A program made the position numbers and the translations under genes. Below, one piece after another: positions 23,471 through 31,985 of a stretch of 37,862 nt of DNA (positions are counted from its first letter, which is position 1; each line of letters begins with the position of its first letter). The DNA comes from an uncultured Clostridia bacterium. Its GTDB lineage: Bacteria > Bacillota > Clostridia > Christensenellales > Aristaeellaceae. Below the pieces are notes generated by a model. The model ran no database searches and was not told the origin of the DNA. It saw only the letters and a program-made list of their open reading frames with translations. The stretch lies in assembly GCA_947596085.1 (NCBI GenBank), contig CANQEW010000027.1, positions 1-37,862 on the forward strand, read 5' to 3'.

Positions 23471-23482
23471 AATAAAATTATT
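23471..23482. promoter_or_regulatory. Possible operator in the akr operon leader
   Basis: Inverted repeat AATAA-AA-TTATT at about +5 to +16 of the predicted transcript, a position where a bound ROK protein would block transcription. Short and AT-rich, so weak evidence. Confidence 0.3.
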
Positions 23483-23520
23483 TTAGTAAGTGAGACCGAT
23501 ACGAGCAAGGAGGCAGATCA

Positions 23521-24570
23521 ATGGGTAAATTTCAGATGGCGCCGGACGCGGTTTCTATGGAGAAGATTCCGCAGAAACTGCTGGCGAACGGCGTGAAGAT
23601 GCCGGGCATCGGCATCGGCACCTTCGGCTCCGACCATGCGGGCGCGCAGCTCGTGGCGGATACGGTGCGCGAGGCGCTGCGCCTGGGCTACCGCTACATC
23701 GACTGCGCCGCGTGTTATGGAAACGAGCGCGAAGTCGGCGCGGTGATTCGGGAGGCGCTGGATGAGGGCCTGCCCCGGGAGGAGCTGTTCATCGTGGGCA
23801 AACTCTGGAACGACAAGCACGACCCTGCGGAGGCCGCGGCGTCCTGCCGGCAGTCCATTGAGGATCTGCAGATCGGATACATGGACGCCTATCTGGTGCA
23901 CTGGCCCTTTCCGAACTACCATGCCCCGGGCTGTGACGGCGATTCCCGCAACCCCGATTCCCGTCCCTACTTCCAGGACGAGTTCATGGCCACTTGGCGC
24001 GCGCTGGAGGCGCTGGCGGACGAGGGCCTGATCCGCTGCCTGGGCACGAGCAACGTGACGATTCCGAAGCTTCGGATGATCCTGCGGGACGCGCGCATCA
24101 AGCCCGTGCTGAACGAGATGGAGCTGCATCCCTGCTTCCAGCAGGGCGAACTGTTCCAGTTCTGTCTGGACAACGGCGTGCAGCCCATCGGCTTCTGCCC
24201 GCTGGGTTCCCCGGATCGCCCGGAGCGCGACAAGACCCCGGACGACATCGCGGACATGGAGCTGCCGGTGATTAAGCGGATCGCCGCGGCGCACGGCGTG
24301 CATCCGGCGCTGATTTGCCTGAAGTGGGCGGCCCAGCGCGGCCAGGTGCCGATCCCGATGACCACCAAGCGCAAGAACGCACGCACGAACCTGCTCTGCG
24401 TCACCGAGGATCCGCTGACCCCGGAGGAGATGGAGCTGATGCGCTCGGCGGAGCGCAACTGCCGCCTGGTCAAGGGCCAGGTGTTCCTCTGGCCCGGCGC
24501 GGAAAGCTGGCTCGACCTCTGGGATGTGGACGGCACGATCCCCGGTTGGGGCGGCTATGGCAAGGCGTAA
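23521..24570 (+). CDS. Aldo/keto reductase
   Basis: 349-aa NAD(P)H-dependent (beta/alpha)8-barrel oxidoreductase. The catalytic tetrad is complete: Asp61 and Tyr66 in YIDCAACYGNE, Lys94 in VGKLWND and His127 in LVHWP. GIGIGTFG near residue 30 opens the barrel. An insertion around 130-150 (CDGDSRNPDSRPY) and a C-terminal tail rich in Trp and Gly make it slightly longer than the usual 270-330 aa. First gene of the operon with GatD- and GatZ-like proteins (18-nt gap), so a polyol/ketose or aldose interconversion is likely; the exact substrate cannot be read. AAGGAGG lies 8 nt before the ATG. Confidence 0.9.
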   Translation: MGKFQMAPDAVSMEKIPQKLLANGVKMPGIGIGTFGSDHAGAQLVADTVREALRLGYRYIDCAACYGNEREVGAVIREALDEGLPREELFIVGKLWNDKHDPAEAAASCRQSIEDLQIGYMDAYLVHWPFPNYHAPGCDGDSRNPDSRPYFQDEFMATWRALEALADEGLIRCLGTSNVTIPKLRMILRDARIKPVLNEMELHPCFQQGELFQFCLDNGVQPIGFCPLGSPDRPERDKTPDDIADMELPVIKRIAAAHGVHPALICLKWAAQRGQVPIPMTTKRKNARTNLLCVTEDPLTPEEMELMRSAERNCRLVKGQVFLWPGAESWLDLWDVDGTIPGWGGYGKA

Positions 24571-24588
24571 TTTAGGAGGCGAAGGCTC

Positions 24589-25647
24589 ATGGAAATGATG
24601 AAGGCGGGCGTGGTGCACGCGCCCTTTGACATTCGCTGCGAGGAGATCGAAAAGCCCTCCCCGAAGGCGGGCGAGATTTTGATCCAGGTCAAGTACACTG
24701 GCATCTGCGGCAGCGACGTTCCCCGCGTCAACGGCACGGCCAGTCACTACTATCCCAACGTGCTGGGGCACGAGTTCTCCGGCGTGGTGGCGGAGCTGGG
24801 CGAGGGCGTGACGGAGTTCGCCGTGGGCGACCGCGTGAGCGGCATCCCGCTGCTGCCCTGCATGGGGTGCGAGGACTGCCAGCGCGGCAACTACTCGCTG
24901 TGCAAGCATTACAAGTTTATCGGCTCGAGCCGCTTCGGCTCGTTCGCCGAGTACGTGGCGGTTCCCGCGCGCAACGCGGTGAAGTTCGCCTCGGACGTGC
25001 CGTTCCGGACGGCGGCGTTCTTCGAGCCCGCCACCGTGGCGCTGCACGGCCTGCTGCGCGTGCCCTATCGCGGCGGCAAAAAGGTCGCCATACTGGGCGC
25101 AGGCAACATCGGCATGCTGACCATGCAGTGGGCGAAGATCTTCGGCGCGGCGGAGCTGTGCGTGTTCGACATCGTGCCCGAGAAGCTGGAGGAGGCCAAA
25201 CGCCTGGGCGCGACGCACGCGATCAACACGCTGGAGAAGGACTATCTGGATCAGGCGAAGGCGGTAACCGGCGGCGCGGGCTTCGACTTCGTGTACGAGA
25301 CCGCGGGCAACACCATCACCATGCGCATGGCCTTCGAGCTGGCGGCCAACAAGGCCAACGTATGCTTCATCGGCACGCCCACGAAGGATCTGACCTTCTC
25401 CGTCAAGGAGTGGGAGAACATCAACCGCAAGGAGTTCACGCTGACCGGCTCCTGGATGAGCTACAGCGCGCCCTTCCCGGGCGAGGAGTGGAAGCTCGTT
25501 GCCCACTACATGGGCACGGGCGAGTTGAAGGTCGAGGATTCCTTCATCTATAAGATCGTGCCGCTGACCGAAATCGCCAGCGCCTTCGAGGAGTACAAGA
25601 CGCCCGGCCAGGTCAAGGGCAAGATCCTGATCGACAGCGAGCGGTGA
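24589..25647 (+). CDS. gatD: GatD-like zinc alcohol dehydrogenase (galactitol-1-phosphate 5-dehydrogenase-like)
   Basis: 352-aa medium-chain dehydrogenase. Catalytic zinc ligands are Cys40, His61 and Glu62 (GICGSD, GHE) with Glu146. The structural zinc is held by Cys91, Cys94, Cys97 and Cys105. The NAD fold is at VAILGAGNIGML (166-177). Several stretches agree with what I remember of E. coli GatD: HYYPNVLGHEFSG, PLLPCMGCEDC, KHYKFIGS and GSWMSYSAPFPGEEW. E. coli GatD oxidises galactitol 1-phosphate to tagatose 6-phosphate. Here it lies between an aldo/keto reductase and a GatZ homologue, 15 nt before the latter. With no PTS, the phosphorylated substrate would have to come from the FGGY kinase. 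A related hexitol or pentitol phosphate remains possible. Confidence 0.85.
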   Translation: MEMMKAGVVHAPFDIRCEEIEKPSPKAGEILIQVKYTGICGSDVPRVNGTASHYYPNVLGHEFSGVVAELGEGVTEFAVGDRVSGIPLLPCMGCEDCQRGNYSLCKHYKFIGSSRFGSFAEYVAVPARNAVKFASDVPFRTAAFFEPATVALHGLLRVPYRGGKKVAILGAGNIGMLTMQWAKIFGAAELCVFDIVPEKLEEAKRLGATHAINTLEKDYLDQAKAVTGGAGFDFVYETAGNTITMRMAFELAANKANVCFIGTPTKDLTFSVKEWENINRKEFTLTGSWMSYSAPFPGEEWKLVAHYMGTGELKVEDSFIYKIVPLTEIASAFEEYKTPGQVKGKILIDSER

Positions 25648-25662
25648 CGGGAGGCGCAGACG

Positions 25663-26982
25663 ATGGCAAAGAATCCGATTCGCGAGATGGTGGACGCGCG
25701 TGTGCGCGGCGAGAATGCCGGCATCCCGTCCTACTGCACCGCCAACGCGCTGGTGATCGAGGCGATTCTGCAACAGGGCAAGCGCTTCGACGCGCCGATC
25801 CTGCTGGAGGCCACGGCCAACCAGGTCAACCAGTTCGGCGGCTACACGGGCATGAAGCCCGCCGATTACCGGGACTTCGTCTATGAGATCGCTGACCGCG
25901 TGGGCTTTCCCCGGGAGAAGATCATCCTCGGCGGCGACCACCTGGGCCCGCTGACCTGGGCGAAGGAGCCCGAGGCGCAGGCCATGGAGAAGGCGAAGGA
26001 ACTCGTGCGGCTGTTCGTGCTGGCGGGCTACAAGAAGATTCATCTGGACACCAGCATGCGCGTGGGCGACGATCCCACCGACCGTCCGCTCAGCGATGAG
26101 ACCATCGCCCGGCGTGGCGCGGAGCTCTACGCCGTCTGCGAGGCGGCGTGGAATGAGCTGCGCGCGTCGAACCCGGATGAGATGCACCCGGCGTTCATCA
26201 TCGGAAGCGAGGTGCCCATCCCCGGCGGCGCGACCGAGGCCGAGGACAGCGTGGCGGTGACGAAGGTGAGCGCCTTCGAGCGCACGCTGAAGGTCTATCG
26301 CGAGACCTTCGCCGCGGCGGGCTTCGCCGACGCCTTCGATCACATCGTGGGCGTGGTGGTGCAGCCGGGTGTGGAGTTCGGCGACGACGAGATTCACCAC
26401 TACGACCGCGCGAAGGCGGCGGAGCTGTGCGCCGCCGCCCGCGCCCAGCGGGGCGTGGTGCTGGAGGGGCACTCCACGGACTATCAGTCGGCGGAGCACC
26501 TTCGGCAGATGGTGGAGGACGGCATCGCGATTTTGAAGGTCGGCCCGGCGCTGACCTACGCGCTGCGCGAGGGCCTGTTTGCGCTGAGCGCCATGGAGAA
26601 TGTGCTCGTGCCCGAGGCCGAGCGGGCCGACTTCATCGAGACGCTGGAGCGCGTGATGCTGGCCAATCCGGGCAACTGGGAGAAGCACTACCACGGCGAC
26701 GGGCACGCGCTGTGGATCAAGCGCAAGTTCAGCTTCTCCGACCGCTGCCGCTACTACTTCGCGCTGCCGGAGATCGAGGCCGCGATGGACAAGCTGATCG
26801 CCAACATGGATCGCGTGGAGATTCCGCTGTCGATGCTGCACCAGTACATGCCGATGCAGTACGCGCACGTGCGCGACGGGCTGCTGCCGTGCACCGGCCG
26901 GGCGCTGGCGCTGGACAGCGTGACCGTCATGGCGGATGACTATAACTACGCCGTGGGGAACCTGGACGTGATCGGCCGCTGA
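25663..26982 (+). CDS. gatZ: GatZ/KbaZ-like protein (tagatose-1,6-bisphosphate aldolase non-catalytic subunit family)
   Basis: 439-aa protein of the GatZ/KbaZ/AgaZ family, marked by LLEATANQVNQFGGYTGM, ILGGDHLGPLTW, KIHLDTSMRVGDD, VIGSEVPIPGG-like FIIGSEVPIPGG, VVVQPGVEFGDD and ILKVGPALTYALRE. In enterobacteria these proteins help the GatY/KbaY class II aldolase to split tagatose 1,6-bisphosphate. No GatY and no tagatose-6-phosphate kinase lie nearby, so the protein may work alone. Some family members are reported to have C4-epimerase activity on ketoses or their phosphates, which would turn tagatose 6-phosphate into fructose 6-phosphate directly. GGGAGG lies 9 nt before the ATG. Last gene of the operon; a terminator follows within 5 nt. 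Confidence 0.88.
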   Translation: MAKNPIREMVDARVRGENAGIPSYCTANALVIEAILQQGKRFDAPILLEATANQVNQFGGYTGMKPADYRDFVYEIADRVGFPREKIILGGDHLGPLTWAKEPEAQAMEKAKELVRLFVLAGYKKIHLDTSMRVGDDPTDRPLSDETIARRGAELYAVCEAAWNELRASNPDEMHPAFIIGSEVPIPGGATEAEDSVAVTKVSAFERTLKVYRETFAAAGFADAFDHIVGVVVQPGVEFGDDEIHHYDRAKAAELCAAARAQRGVVLEGHSTDYQSAEHLRQMVEDGIAILKVGPALTYALREGLFALSAMENVLVPEAERADFIETLERVMLANPGNWEKHYHGDGHALWIKRKFSFSDRCRYYFALPEIEAAMDKLIANMDRVEIPLSMLHQYMPMQYAHVRDGLLPCTGRALALDSVTVMADDYNYAVGNLDVIGR

Positions 26983-26986
26983 ATCA

Positions 26987-27015
26987 GGTGGACGCGCTTG
27001 GCGCGCCCACCTTTT
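26987..27015 (+). terminator. Terminator after gatZ
   Basis: Stem GGTGG-a-CGCGC / GCGCG-c-CCACC (26987-26997, 27001-27011; one A-C mismatch) with a TTG loop, then TTTT. It separates the akr-gatD-gatZ operon from the importer operon. Confidence 0.8.
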
Positions 27016-27069
27016 ACAATCCGAGAGTAAATTTGACGATTTATTGCCAAAAGCGCACGATTGTACAAG

Positions 27070-27095
27070 CAAAATTCCGAGATTTGCAAATTTTG
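27070..27095. promoter_or_regulatory. Possible operator upstream of the sugar importer operon
   Basis: Inverted arms CAAAATT (27070-27076) and AATTTTG (27089-27095), with the 10-bp palindrome ATTTGCAAAT (27082-27091) overlapping the second arm, end 3 bp before the -35 box. It may bind the ROK protein or another regulator. It shares no clear sequence with the palindromes near 23.3-23.5 kb. Confidence 0.3.
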
Positions 27096-27098
27096 TTG

Positions 27099-27127
27099 TT
27101 TACAAATCGCGTGGAATGCGATAAAAT
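27099..27127 (+). promoter_or_regulatory. Promoter of the sugar importer operon
   Basis: -35 TTTACA (27099-27104), 17-bp spacer, -10 TAAAAT (27122-27127), about 65 nt before the ATPase gene. Confidence 0.65.
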
Positions 27128-27198
27128 AAGAGATAACAATGAGGTAACAGCCCGTGCGCGGCTGTTGCCGGGAACCCAGGGAAACGGAGGAATGGGAA

Positions 27199-28713
27199 AT
27201 GCCTGAAGTAATCCTGACGATGAAGGGCATCGACAAATCCTTCCCCGGCGTGCACGCTCTGGATCACGTGGATTTCGAGGTGCGCAAGGGCGAGGTTCAC
27301 GCCCTGATGGGGGAGAACGGCGCGGGCAAGAGCACGCTGATGAAGGTGCTCACCGGCATCTATACAAAGGACTCCGGCACCATCACCTATGAGGGCAGGG
27401 AGGTCACGTTCGCTAACCCGCGCGAAGCCCAGAAGGCCGGCGTGGTCATCGTGCACCAGGAGCTGAACATGATGGGCCACCTGACCGTCGCGCAGAACAT
27501 CTTCATCGGCCGCGAGCCGAAGAAGGGCATCCGCATCGACGACAACGCCATGAATGTCGAGGCCAGGAAGCTGTTCGCGCAGCTCGGCATCGAGATCGAT
27601 CCCAAGGCCACCATGAGCGATTTGACCGTCGCCAAGCAGCAGATGTGCGAGATCGCCAAGGCCATCTCCCACGACGCGAAGGTCATCATCTTCGACGAGC
27701 CCACCGCCGCGCTGACGGACACGGAGATTGAGCAGCTCTTCGTCATCATCCGCGATCTGCGCTCCCGCGGCTACGGCATCGTCTACATCTCCCACCGCAT
27801 GGACGAGATCAAGAAGATCACCGACCGCGTGTCGGTCATGCGCGACGGCCAGTACATCGGAACGCTGATCACCGCGGACTGCACGAAGGAAGACATCATC
27901 AACATGATGGTCGGCCGCGTGATCTATGAGGATCCCAAGACCCAGAGCCAGTGTCCGCCCGACGCGCCGGTGGTGTTGAAGGTGGAACACCTGAACGCAG
28001 GCAAGATGGTGCAGGACGTGTCCTTCGAGCTGCGCAAGGGCGAGATCCTGGGCTTCGCGGGCCTGGTGGGCGCGGGCCGCACCGAGACCTGCCGCGCGCT
28101 GTTCGGCGCCGACCCCAAGCAGTCCGGCGACATCTACATCGAGGGCAAGAAGGTGGAGATTCACTCCCCGAAGGATGCCGTGGAACACGGCCTGAGCTAC
28201 CTGTCCGAGGACAGAAAGCGCTATGGCATTGTGCTCAAGAAGAGCATCACCGAAAATTCCACGCTGGCCTCCCTCAGGGACTACACCAAGGGCCTGTTCA
28301 TCGACAAGGGCAAGGAGCGGACCGTCACGCAGAAGTACGTGGACGAGCTGCGCACCAAGACCCCGGGCATCGAGCAGCTGGTCATGAACCTCTCCGGCGG
28401 CAACCAGCAGAAGGTGGTCATCGCCAAGTGGCTGGTCAACGACGCGAAGATCATGATCTTCGACGAGCCGACCCGAGGCATCGACGTCGGCGCGAAGCAG
28501 GAGATCTACGAGCTGATGGGCCGCCTGGTCAAGGAGGGCAAGTCCATCATCATGATCTCCTCGGAGATGACCGAGATCCTGCGCATGTCCGACCGCATCC
28601 TGGTGATGTGCGAGGGCAAGAAGACCGGCGAGATCGACATCGCCGAGGCCACGCAGGAGAACATCATGAACCTGGCCACGCGCGATATTGACATGCGGGA
28701 GGGAGCAAAATGA
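27199..28713 (+). CDS. Sugar ABC importer ATPase (MglA/RbsA type, two ATPase domains)
   Basis: 504-aa protein with two fused nucleotide-binding domains that power uptake of a monosaccharide or polyol. Domain 1 has Walker A GENGAGKST (38-46), Walker B IIFDEPTAAL and the atypical signature VAKQQMCEIAKA. Domain 2 has the degenerate Walker A LVGAGRTE normal for this family, the full signature NLSGGNQQKVVIAKWL and DEPTRGIDVGAK. ATG 27199 is preceded by GGAGG at 8 nt. The longer frame to 27154 has no ribosome binding site. The stop overlaps the first permease by 4 nt. Its operon holds two permeases, a binding protein and an FGGY kinase. Family members carry ribose, galactose, xylose and similar sugars. 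Confidence 0.95.
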   Translation: MPEVILTMKGIDKSFPGVHALDHVDFEVRKGEVHALMGENGAGKSTLMKVLTGIYTKDSGTITYEGREVTFANPREAQKAGVVIVHQELNMMGHLTVAQNIFIGREPKKGIRIDDNAMNVEARKLFAQLGIEIDPKATMSDLTVAKQQMCEIAKAISHDAKVIIFDEPTAALTDTEIEQLFVIIRDLRSRGYGIVYISHRMDEIKKITDRVSVMRDGQYIGTLITADCTKEDIINMMVGRVIYEDPKTQSQCPPDAPVVLKVEHLNAGKMVQDVSFELRKGEILGFAGLVGAGRTETCRALFGADPKQSGDIYIEGKKVEIHSPKDAVEHGLSYLSEDRKRYGIVLKKSITENSTLASLRDYTKGLFIDKGKERTVTQKYVDELRTKTPGIEQLVMNLSGGNQQKVVIAKWLVNDAKIMIFDEPTRGIDVGAKQEIYELMGRLVKEGKSIIMISSEMTEILRMSDRILVMCEGKKTGEIDIAEATQENIMNLATRDIDMREGAK

Positions 28714-29711
28714 AAGAGGCATTGAATAAATTTAAATCCCTCAAGCTGGTCCAATTGATGGGATTCAACCGCGTGGTGCTCATCGGCGTCATCATTCTGA
28801 TGTACATACTGTTCTCCATCATGAGTCCGATTCTGCACCAGGGCACCAACTTCGTGCAGCTCAGCCGCCTGTTGAGCGCGCTGAACTACGGCTACTTCAT
28901 CGGCTTCCTGGCGCTGGGCGTGACCTTCGTCATCGCCACCGGCAACATCGACTTCTCCATCGGCCCGGTGATGTTCTGCGCCGCGCTGATCTCCGGCTAT
29001 TGCATGAAGCAGTACGCCTTCCCGCTGTGGGTCTGTCTGGTGATGTGCGTGCTCATCGGCGCGGTGTTCGGCACCGTGGGCGGCATATTCGTGGCATACC
29101 TGCACCTGCCGTCCTTCATCACGTCCATGGCGCTGATGCAGGTGGCGAAGGGCCTGGGCTCGGTGTTCACCAAGACCCAGACCGTATCCTGGCCGCAGGG
29201 TGACGCGCCCAACACCTGGTTCCGCAATCTGGTGCGCTGGAACGGCATCCCCACGGGCCTGATCATATTGATCCTCGTCGCGATCGTCTGCGCGATCGTG
29301 CTCAACCACACCCGCGCGGGCCGCTACATCATCTGCCTGGGCGCGAACAAGGAGGCGGTTCGCCTCTCCGGCGTCGATACCCGCAGGTGGGAGATGCTGG
29401 CCTTCATCATCTGTGGCGCGCTGGCGGGCTTCGCGGCCATCTTCTACGTGGGCGCGTATACCACCGTGCAGCCCGGCATGGGCGACACCTTCAACAACGA
29501 GGCTATCGCGGCCTGCGTCATGGGCGGCACGTCCATGGCCGGCGGCCTGGCTTCCATCCTGGGCACGGTGATCGGCGCGTTCATCGTGGCGCTGATGCAG
29601 GAAGGCATCCTGGCCATGGGCTTCACGATCTCCTACCAGTACGCGCTGACGGGGCTCATCGTGCTCGGTGCCGTCATCGCCGATACCCTGAGCCGCAGGC
29701 GCAAGAACTGA
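28710..29711 (+). CDS. Sugar ABC importer permease 1 (RbsC/MglC type)
   Basis: 333-aa integral membrane protein with about eight to ten hydrophobic segments. The typical ALGVTFVIATGNIDFSIG loop of ribose/galactose-type permeases lies near residues 70-87, and the ATPase-coupling segment GANKEAVRLSGVDTRRW near 210-226. It forms the pore with the next permease; many systems use a homodimer, so two different permeases suggest a heterodimer. Start overlaps the ATPase stop (ATGA), which implies translational coupling. Confidence 0.92.
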   Translation: MKEALNKFKSLKLVQLMGFNRVVLIGVIILMYILFSIMSPILHQGTNFVQLSRLLSALNYGYFIGFLALGVTFVIATGNIDFSIGPVMFCAALISGYCMKQYAFPLWVCLVMCVLIGAVFGTVGGIFVAYLHLPSFITSMALMQVAKGLGSVFTKTQTVSWPQGDAPNTWFRNLVRWNGIPTGLIILILVAIVCAIVLNHTRAGRYIICLGANKEAVRLSGVDTRRWEMLAFIICGALAGFAAIFYVGAYTTVQPGMGDTFNNEAIAACVMGGTSMAGGLASILGTVIGAFIVALMQEGILAMGFTISYQYALTGLIVLGAVIADTLSRRRKN

Positions 29712-29739
29712 CGCCAGACGAAAGAAAGGGGATACGAAG

Positions 29740-30735
29740 ATGGAAAAGCAAAAGAAAGGCCTTGCTTCCAACCCGATCGTTCGGGCGATTGGCGTCCAGC
29801 GTCTGGTAATTTTGATCGTGTTGGTGGTCCTCTACCTGTTCTTCTACTGGAGGAGCGTGCCGTTTCGCAGGTACACCACGCTCGTTCAGATCTGCAACTA
29901 CATGTACTACATCCTGCTGATGGCCATCGGCGTGACCTTCCCGCTGATCACCGGCGGTAACGATCTGAGCATGGGCACGGGTCTGATCTGCTACTCGGTC
30001 ATCGGCAGTTACCTGATCCGCATGTATGAAATGCCCGTGTGGATGGCGCTGATTTGCACCATCGCCATGGGCGTGCTGATGGGCACGGTCAACGGCGTGA
30101 TCATCGCCAAGCTGGAGATTCCGCCCTTCATCATGACGCTGTCCACGATGATGTTCTGCCGCGGCATGGGCGCGGTGCTGACCAACAACTTCTCCGGCAC
30201 CTGGCCCGACGGCAGTCAGGCGGGCGCCTGGTTCCGCAGCATCTTCCGCATCGTGCACGGGAAGACGATCATTCCCCTGGGCATGCTGTGGATGATTCTG
30301 CTGGTCATCATCATGACGTTCATATTGAACCACACCCGCGTGGGCCGCTACATCATCGCCATCGGCTCCAACAAGGAGGCGCTGAAGCTCTCCGGCGTCA
30401 ACGTGTTCAAGTGGCACGTGTTCGCCTACATGATCTGCGGCTTCTTCACGGGCCTGGCGGCCATCGCCTACGCCGGCACCTTCTCCAACATCACGCCCGG
30501 CACGGGCGCGGGCTTCGAGCTCGACGCCATCGGCTCCGCGATCATCGGCGGCACGGCGATGACCGGCGGTTCCGGCTCCGTGGTTGGAACGTTCCTCGGC
30601 TGCCTGCTGATCTCCCTGCTCAAGACCGGCCTCCCCTTCATCGGATTGCAGGCCAACTGGCAGCAGATCATTACCGGCGGCATCCTGCTCGCGGCGGTCA
30701 CCATCGACATGATGCGCAACCGCAAGCGCCCCTGA
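29740..30735 (+). CDS. Sugar ABC importer permease 2 (RbsC/MglC type)
   Basis: 331-aa paralogue of permease 1 with the matching AIGVTFPLITGGNDLSMG loop and the coupling segment GSNKEALKLSGVNVFKWH. The two proteins also share SFIT/PFIM-type loops and the C-terminal GGTxMxGG region, so they arose by duplication. AAGAAAGGGG lies about 10 nt before the ATG, 28 nt after permease 1. A 57-nt gap with a hairpin separates it from the binding-protein gene. Confidence 0.92.
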   Translation: MEKQKKGLASNPIVRAIGVQRLVILIVLVVLYLFFYWRSVPFRRYTTLVQICNYMYYILLMAIGVTFPLITGGNDLSMGTGLICYSVIGSYLIRMYEMPVWMALICTIAMGVLMGTVNGVIIAKLEIPPFIMTLSTMMFCRGMGAVLTNNFSGTWPDGSQAGAWFRSIFRIVHGKTIIPLGMLWMILLVIIMTFILNHTRVGRYIIAIGSNKEALKLSGVNVFKWHVFAYMICGFFTGLAAIAYAGTFSNITPGTGAGFELDAIGSAIIGGTAMTGGSGSVVGTFLGCLLISLLKTGLPFIGLQANWQQIITGGILLAAVTIDMMRNRKRP

Positions 30736-30740
30736 CTCGG

Positions 30741-30769
30741 TATATGTGCAGCGCAAAGCTGAGCATATA
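30741..30769 (+). other. Intercistronic hairpin before the binding-protein gene
   Basis: TATATG (30741-30746) and CAGC (30749-30752) pair with GCTG (30758-30761) and CATATA (30764-30769) around a short internal loop. It ends 7 nt before AAGGAGG of the next gene. It has no true T-tract, so it may stabilise or process the mRNA, allowing a higher yield of the binding protein. Confidence 0.45.
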
Positions 30770-30792
30770 AAATTTTAAGGAGGTACTTAGTC

Positions 30793-31881
30793 ATGAAGAA
30801 AGTACTGGTTCTCGTTCTGGCTCTGGTTCTGTCCCTGAGCCTGGTTGCCGCCGCTTCCGCGGAGCAGCCGACCTATCACTTCGAGATCGTATCCAAGGGC
30901 TTCCAGTCCACCTACTGGCAGGCCGTGCTGAAGGGCTCTCAGGCCGAGGTCGAGAAGCTCAACGGCGAAGCTGGCTACGAGATGATCACCATGAACTTCG
31001 TCGGCCCCGACTCTGAGTCCGACATCGCCCAGCAGGTGCAGCAGTACACCTCTGCGCTGAATGCCAAGCCCGCCGCCATCGGCTTCGCCGCTGTCGACCA
31101 GGAGGCCTTCAACGACCTGCTCCAGCAGACCCTGGACGCGGGCATCCCGATCATCGGCTTCGACTCCGGCGTTCCGGGCGCTCCGGAAGGCGCGGTTCTG
31201 GCCAACGCTTCCACCAATAACTACGTCGCCGGCGGCGTTGCCGCTGAGGGCATGTGGGCCAAGATCAAGGATCGCATCGCTGCCGCTGAGGGCGCTGTGC
31301 GCATCGGCGAGATCAACCAGGATGCCACCGGTGAGTCCGTGACCCAGCGCGGCCTCGGCTTCATCGACAAGATCATCGAGCTCGCTTCCGCTGAGGGCTG
31401 GGGCGTGGCCGTGACCGGCAACGAGTTCTATGTCAACGGCACCACCGGCGAGACCGTCGCCGAGGCCGACGCCAAGATCATCATCGAAGCCCATGCGCCC
31501 GCGCAGACCACCGTTGAGCTGTGCGCCACCGAGGCTTCCGTCGTGCTGAACGAGGCGGACACCATCGCTGTGTTCGGTTCCAACCAGACCGCCGCTGAGG
31601 GCGTGCTGACCGCCAACCAGACCCTGATGGTCTGCGGCTCTGACGACGCCAGCATCATCGCCGTCGGCTTCGACTCCGGCGCGACCATCAAGGCTGCCGT
31701 CTCCGATGGCACCATGTACGGCGCTGTGACCCAGGCTCCCGTGACCATCGGCCAGGTCACCATCGACCTGCTGCTCGCTTCCGCGAAGGGCGAGGCCGTG
31801 GAAGACACCGATACCGGCTGCGCGTTCTACACCGCCGAGAACATCGAGTCCGAGGAGATCGCTCAGAACCTGTACGACTAA
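30793..31881 (+). CDS. Sugar ABC importer substrate-binding protein
   Basis: 362-aa extracellular binding protein of the ribose/galactose (peripla_BP_4) family. The signal peptide ends VAAASA-EQP with no lipobox cysteine, so it may be released or held by other means, which is unusual for a Gram-positive binding protein. The mature part begins with YHFEIVSKGFQSTYWQAVLKG. It contains the typical QQYTSALNAKPAAIGFAAVD region and IIGFDSG. Codon choice differs from its neighbours, with many GCT, GTT and TCC codons, which suggests high expression. AAGGAGGT lies 8 nt upstream. Ligand unknown; inferred to be the substrate of the FGGY kinase or GatD pathway. Confidence 0.93.
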   Translation: MKKVLVLVLALVLSLSLVAAASAEQPTYHFEIVSKGFQSTYWQAVLKGSQAEVEKLNGEAGYEMITMNFVGPDSESDIAQQVQQYTSALNAKPAAIGFAAVDQEAFNDLLQQTLDAGIPIIGFDSGVPGAPEGAVLANASTNNYVAGGVAAEGMWAKIKDRIAAAEGAVRIGEINQDATGESVTQRGLGFIDKIIELASAEGWGVAVTGNEFYVNGTTGETVAEADAKIIIEAHAPAQTTVELCATEASVVLNEADTIAVFGSNQTAAEGVLTANQTLMVCGSDDASIIAVGFDSGATIKAAVSDGTMYGAVTQAPVTIGQVTIDLLLASAKGEAVEDTDTGCAFYTAENIESEEIAQNLYD

Positions 31882-31942
31882 TTCCAAATTGGTCGAATGA
31901 ACCTTTGGAACGGCTGCGCGCCCTCGGGAACGCAGCCGTTCC
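31882..31942 (+). other. Two overlapping hairpins between binding-protein and kinase genes
   Basis: A perfect 12-bp stem GGAACGGCTGCG/CGCAGCCGTTCC (31907-31918, 31931-31942) follows the binding-protein stop. An upstream pair TTCCAAA/TTTGGAA (31882-31888, 31904-31910) shares GGAA with it, so the two cannot form together. No T-run follows. It probably protects the upstream mRNA or partly stops polymerase so that less kinase than binding protein is made. Confidence 0.55.
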
Positions 31943-31985
31943 CTCTGAAATGACGAAATGACCGACGACGGAAGGGAGCATCGCT

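Noticed and set aside
23338-23482. A catabolite-response (cre) site in the ROK/akr spacer
   Set aside because: The best candidate (TGAAAATCGTTGAA at 23413-23426) misses the central CG spacing of the cre consensus.
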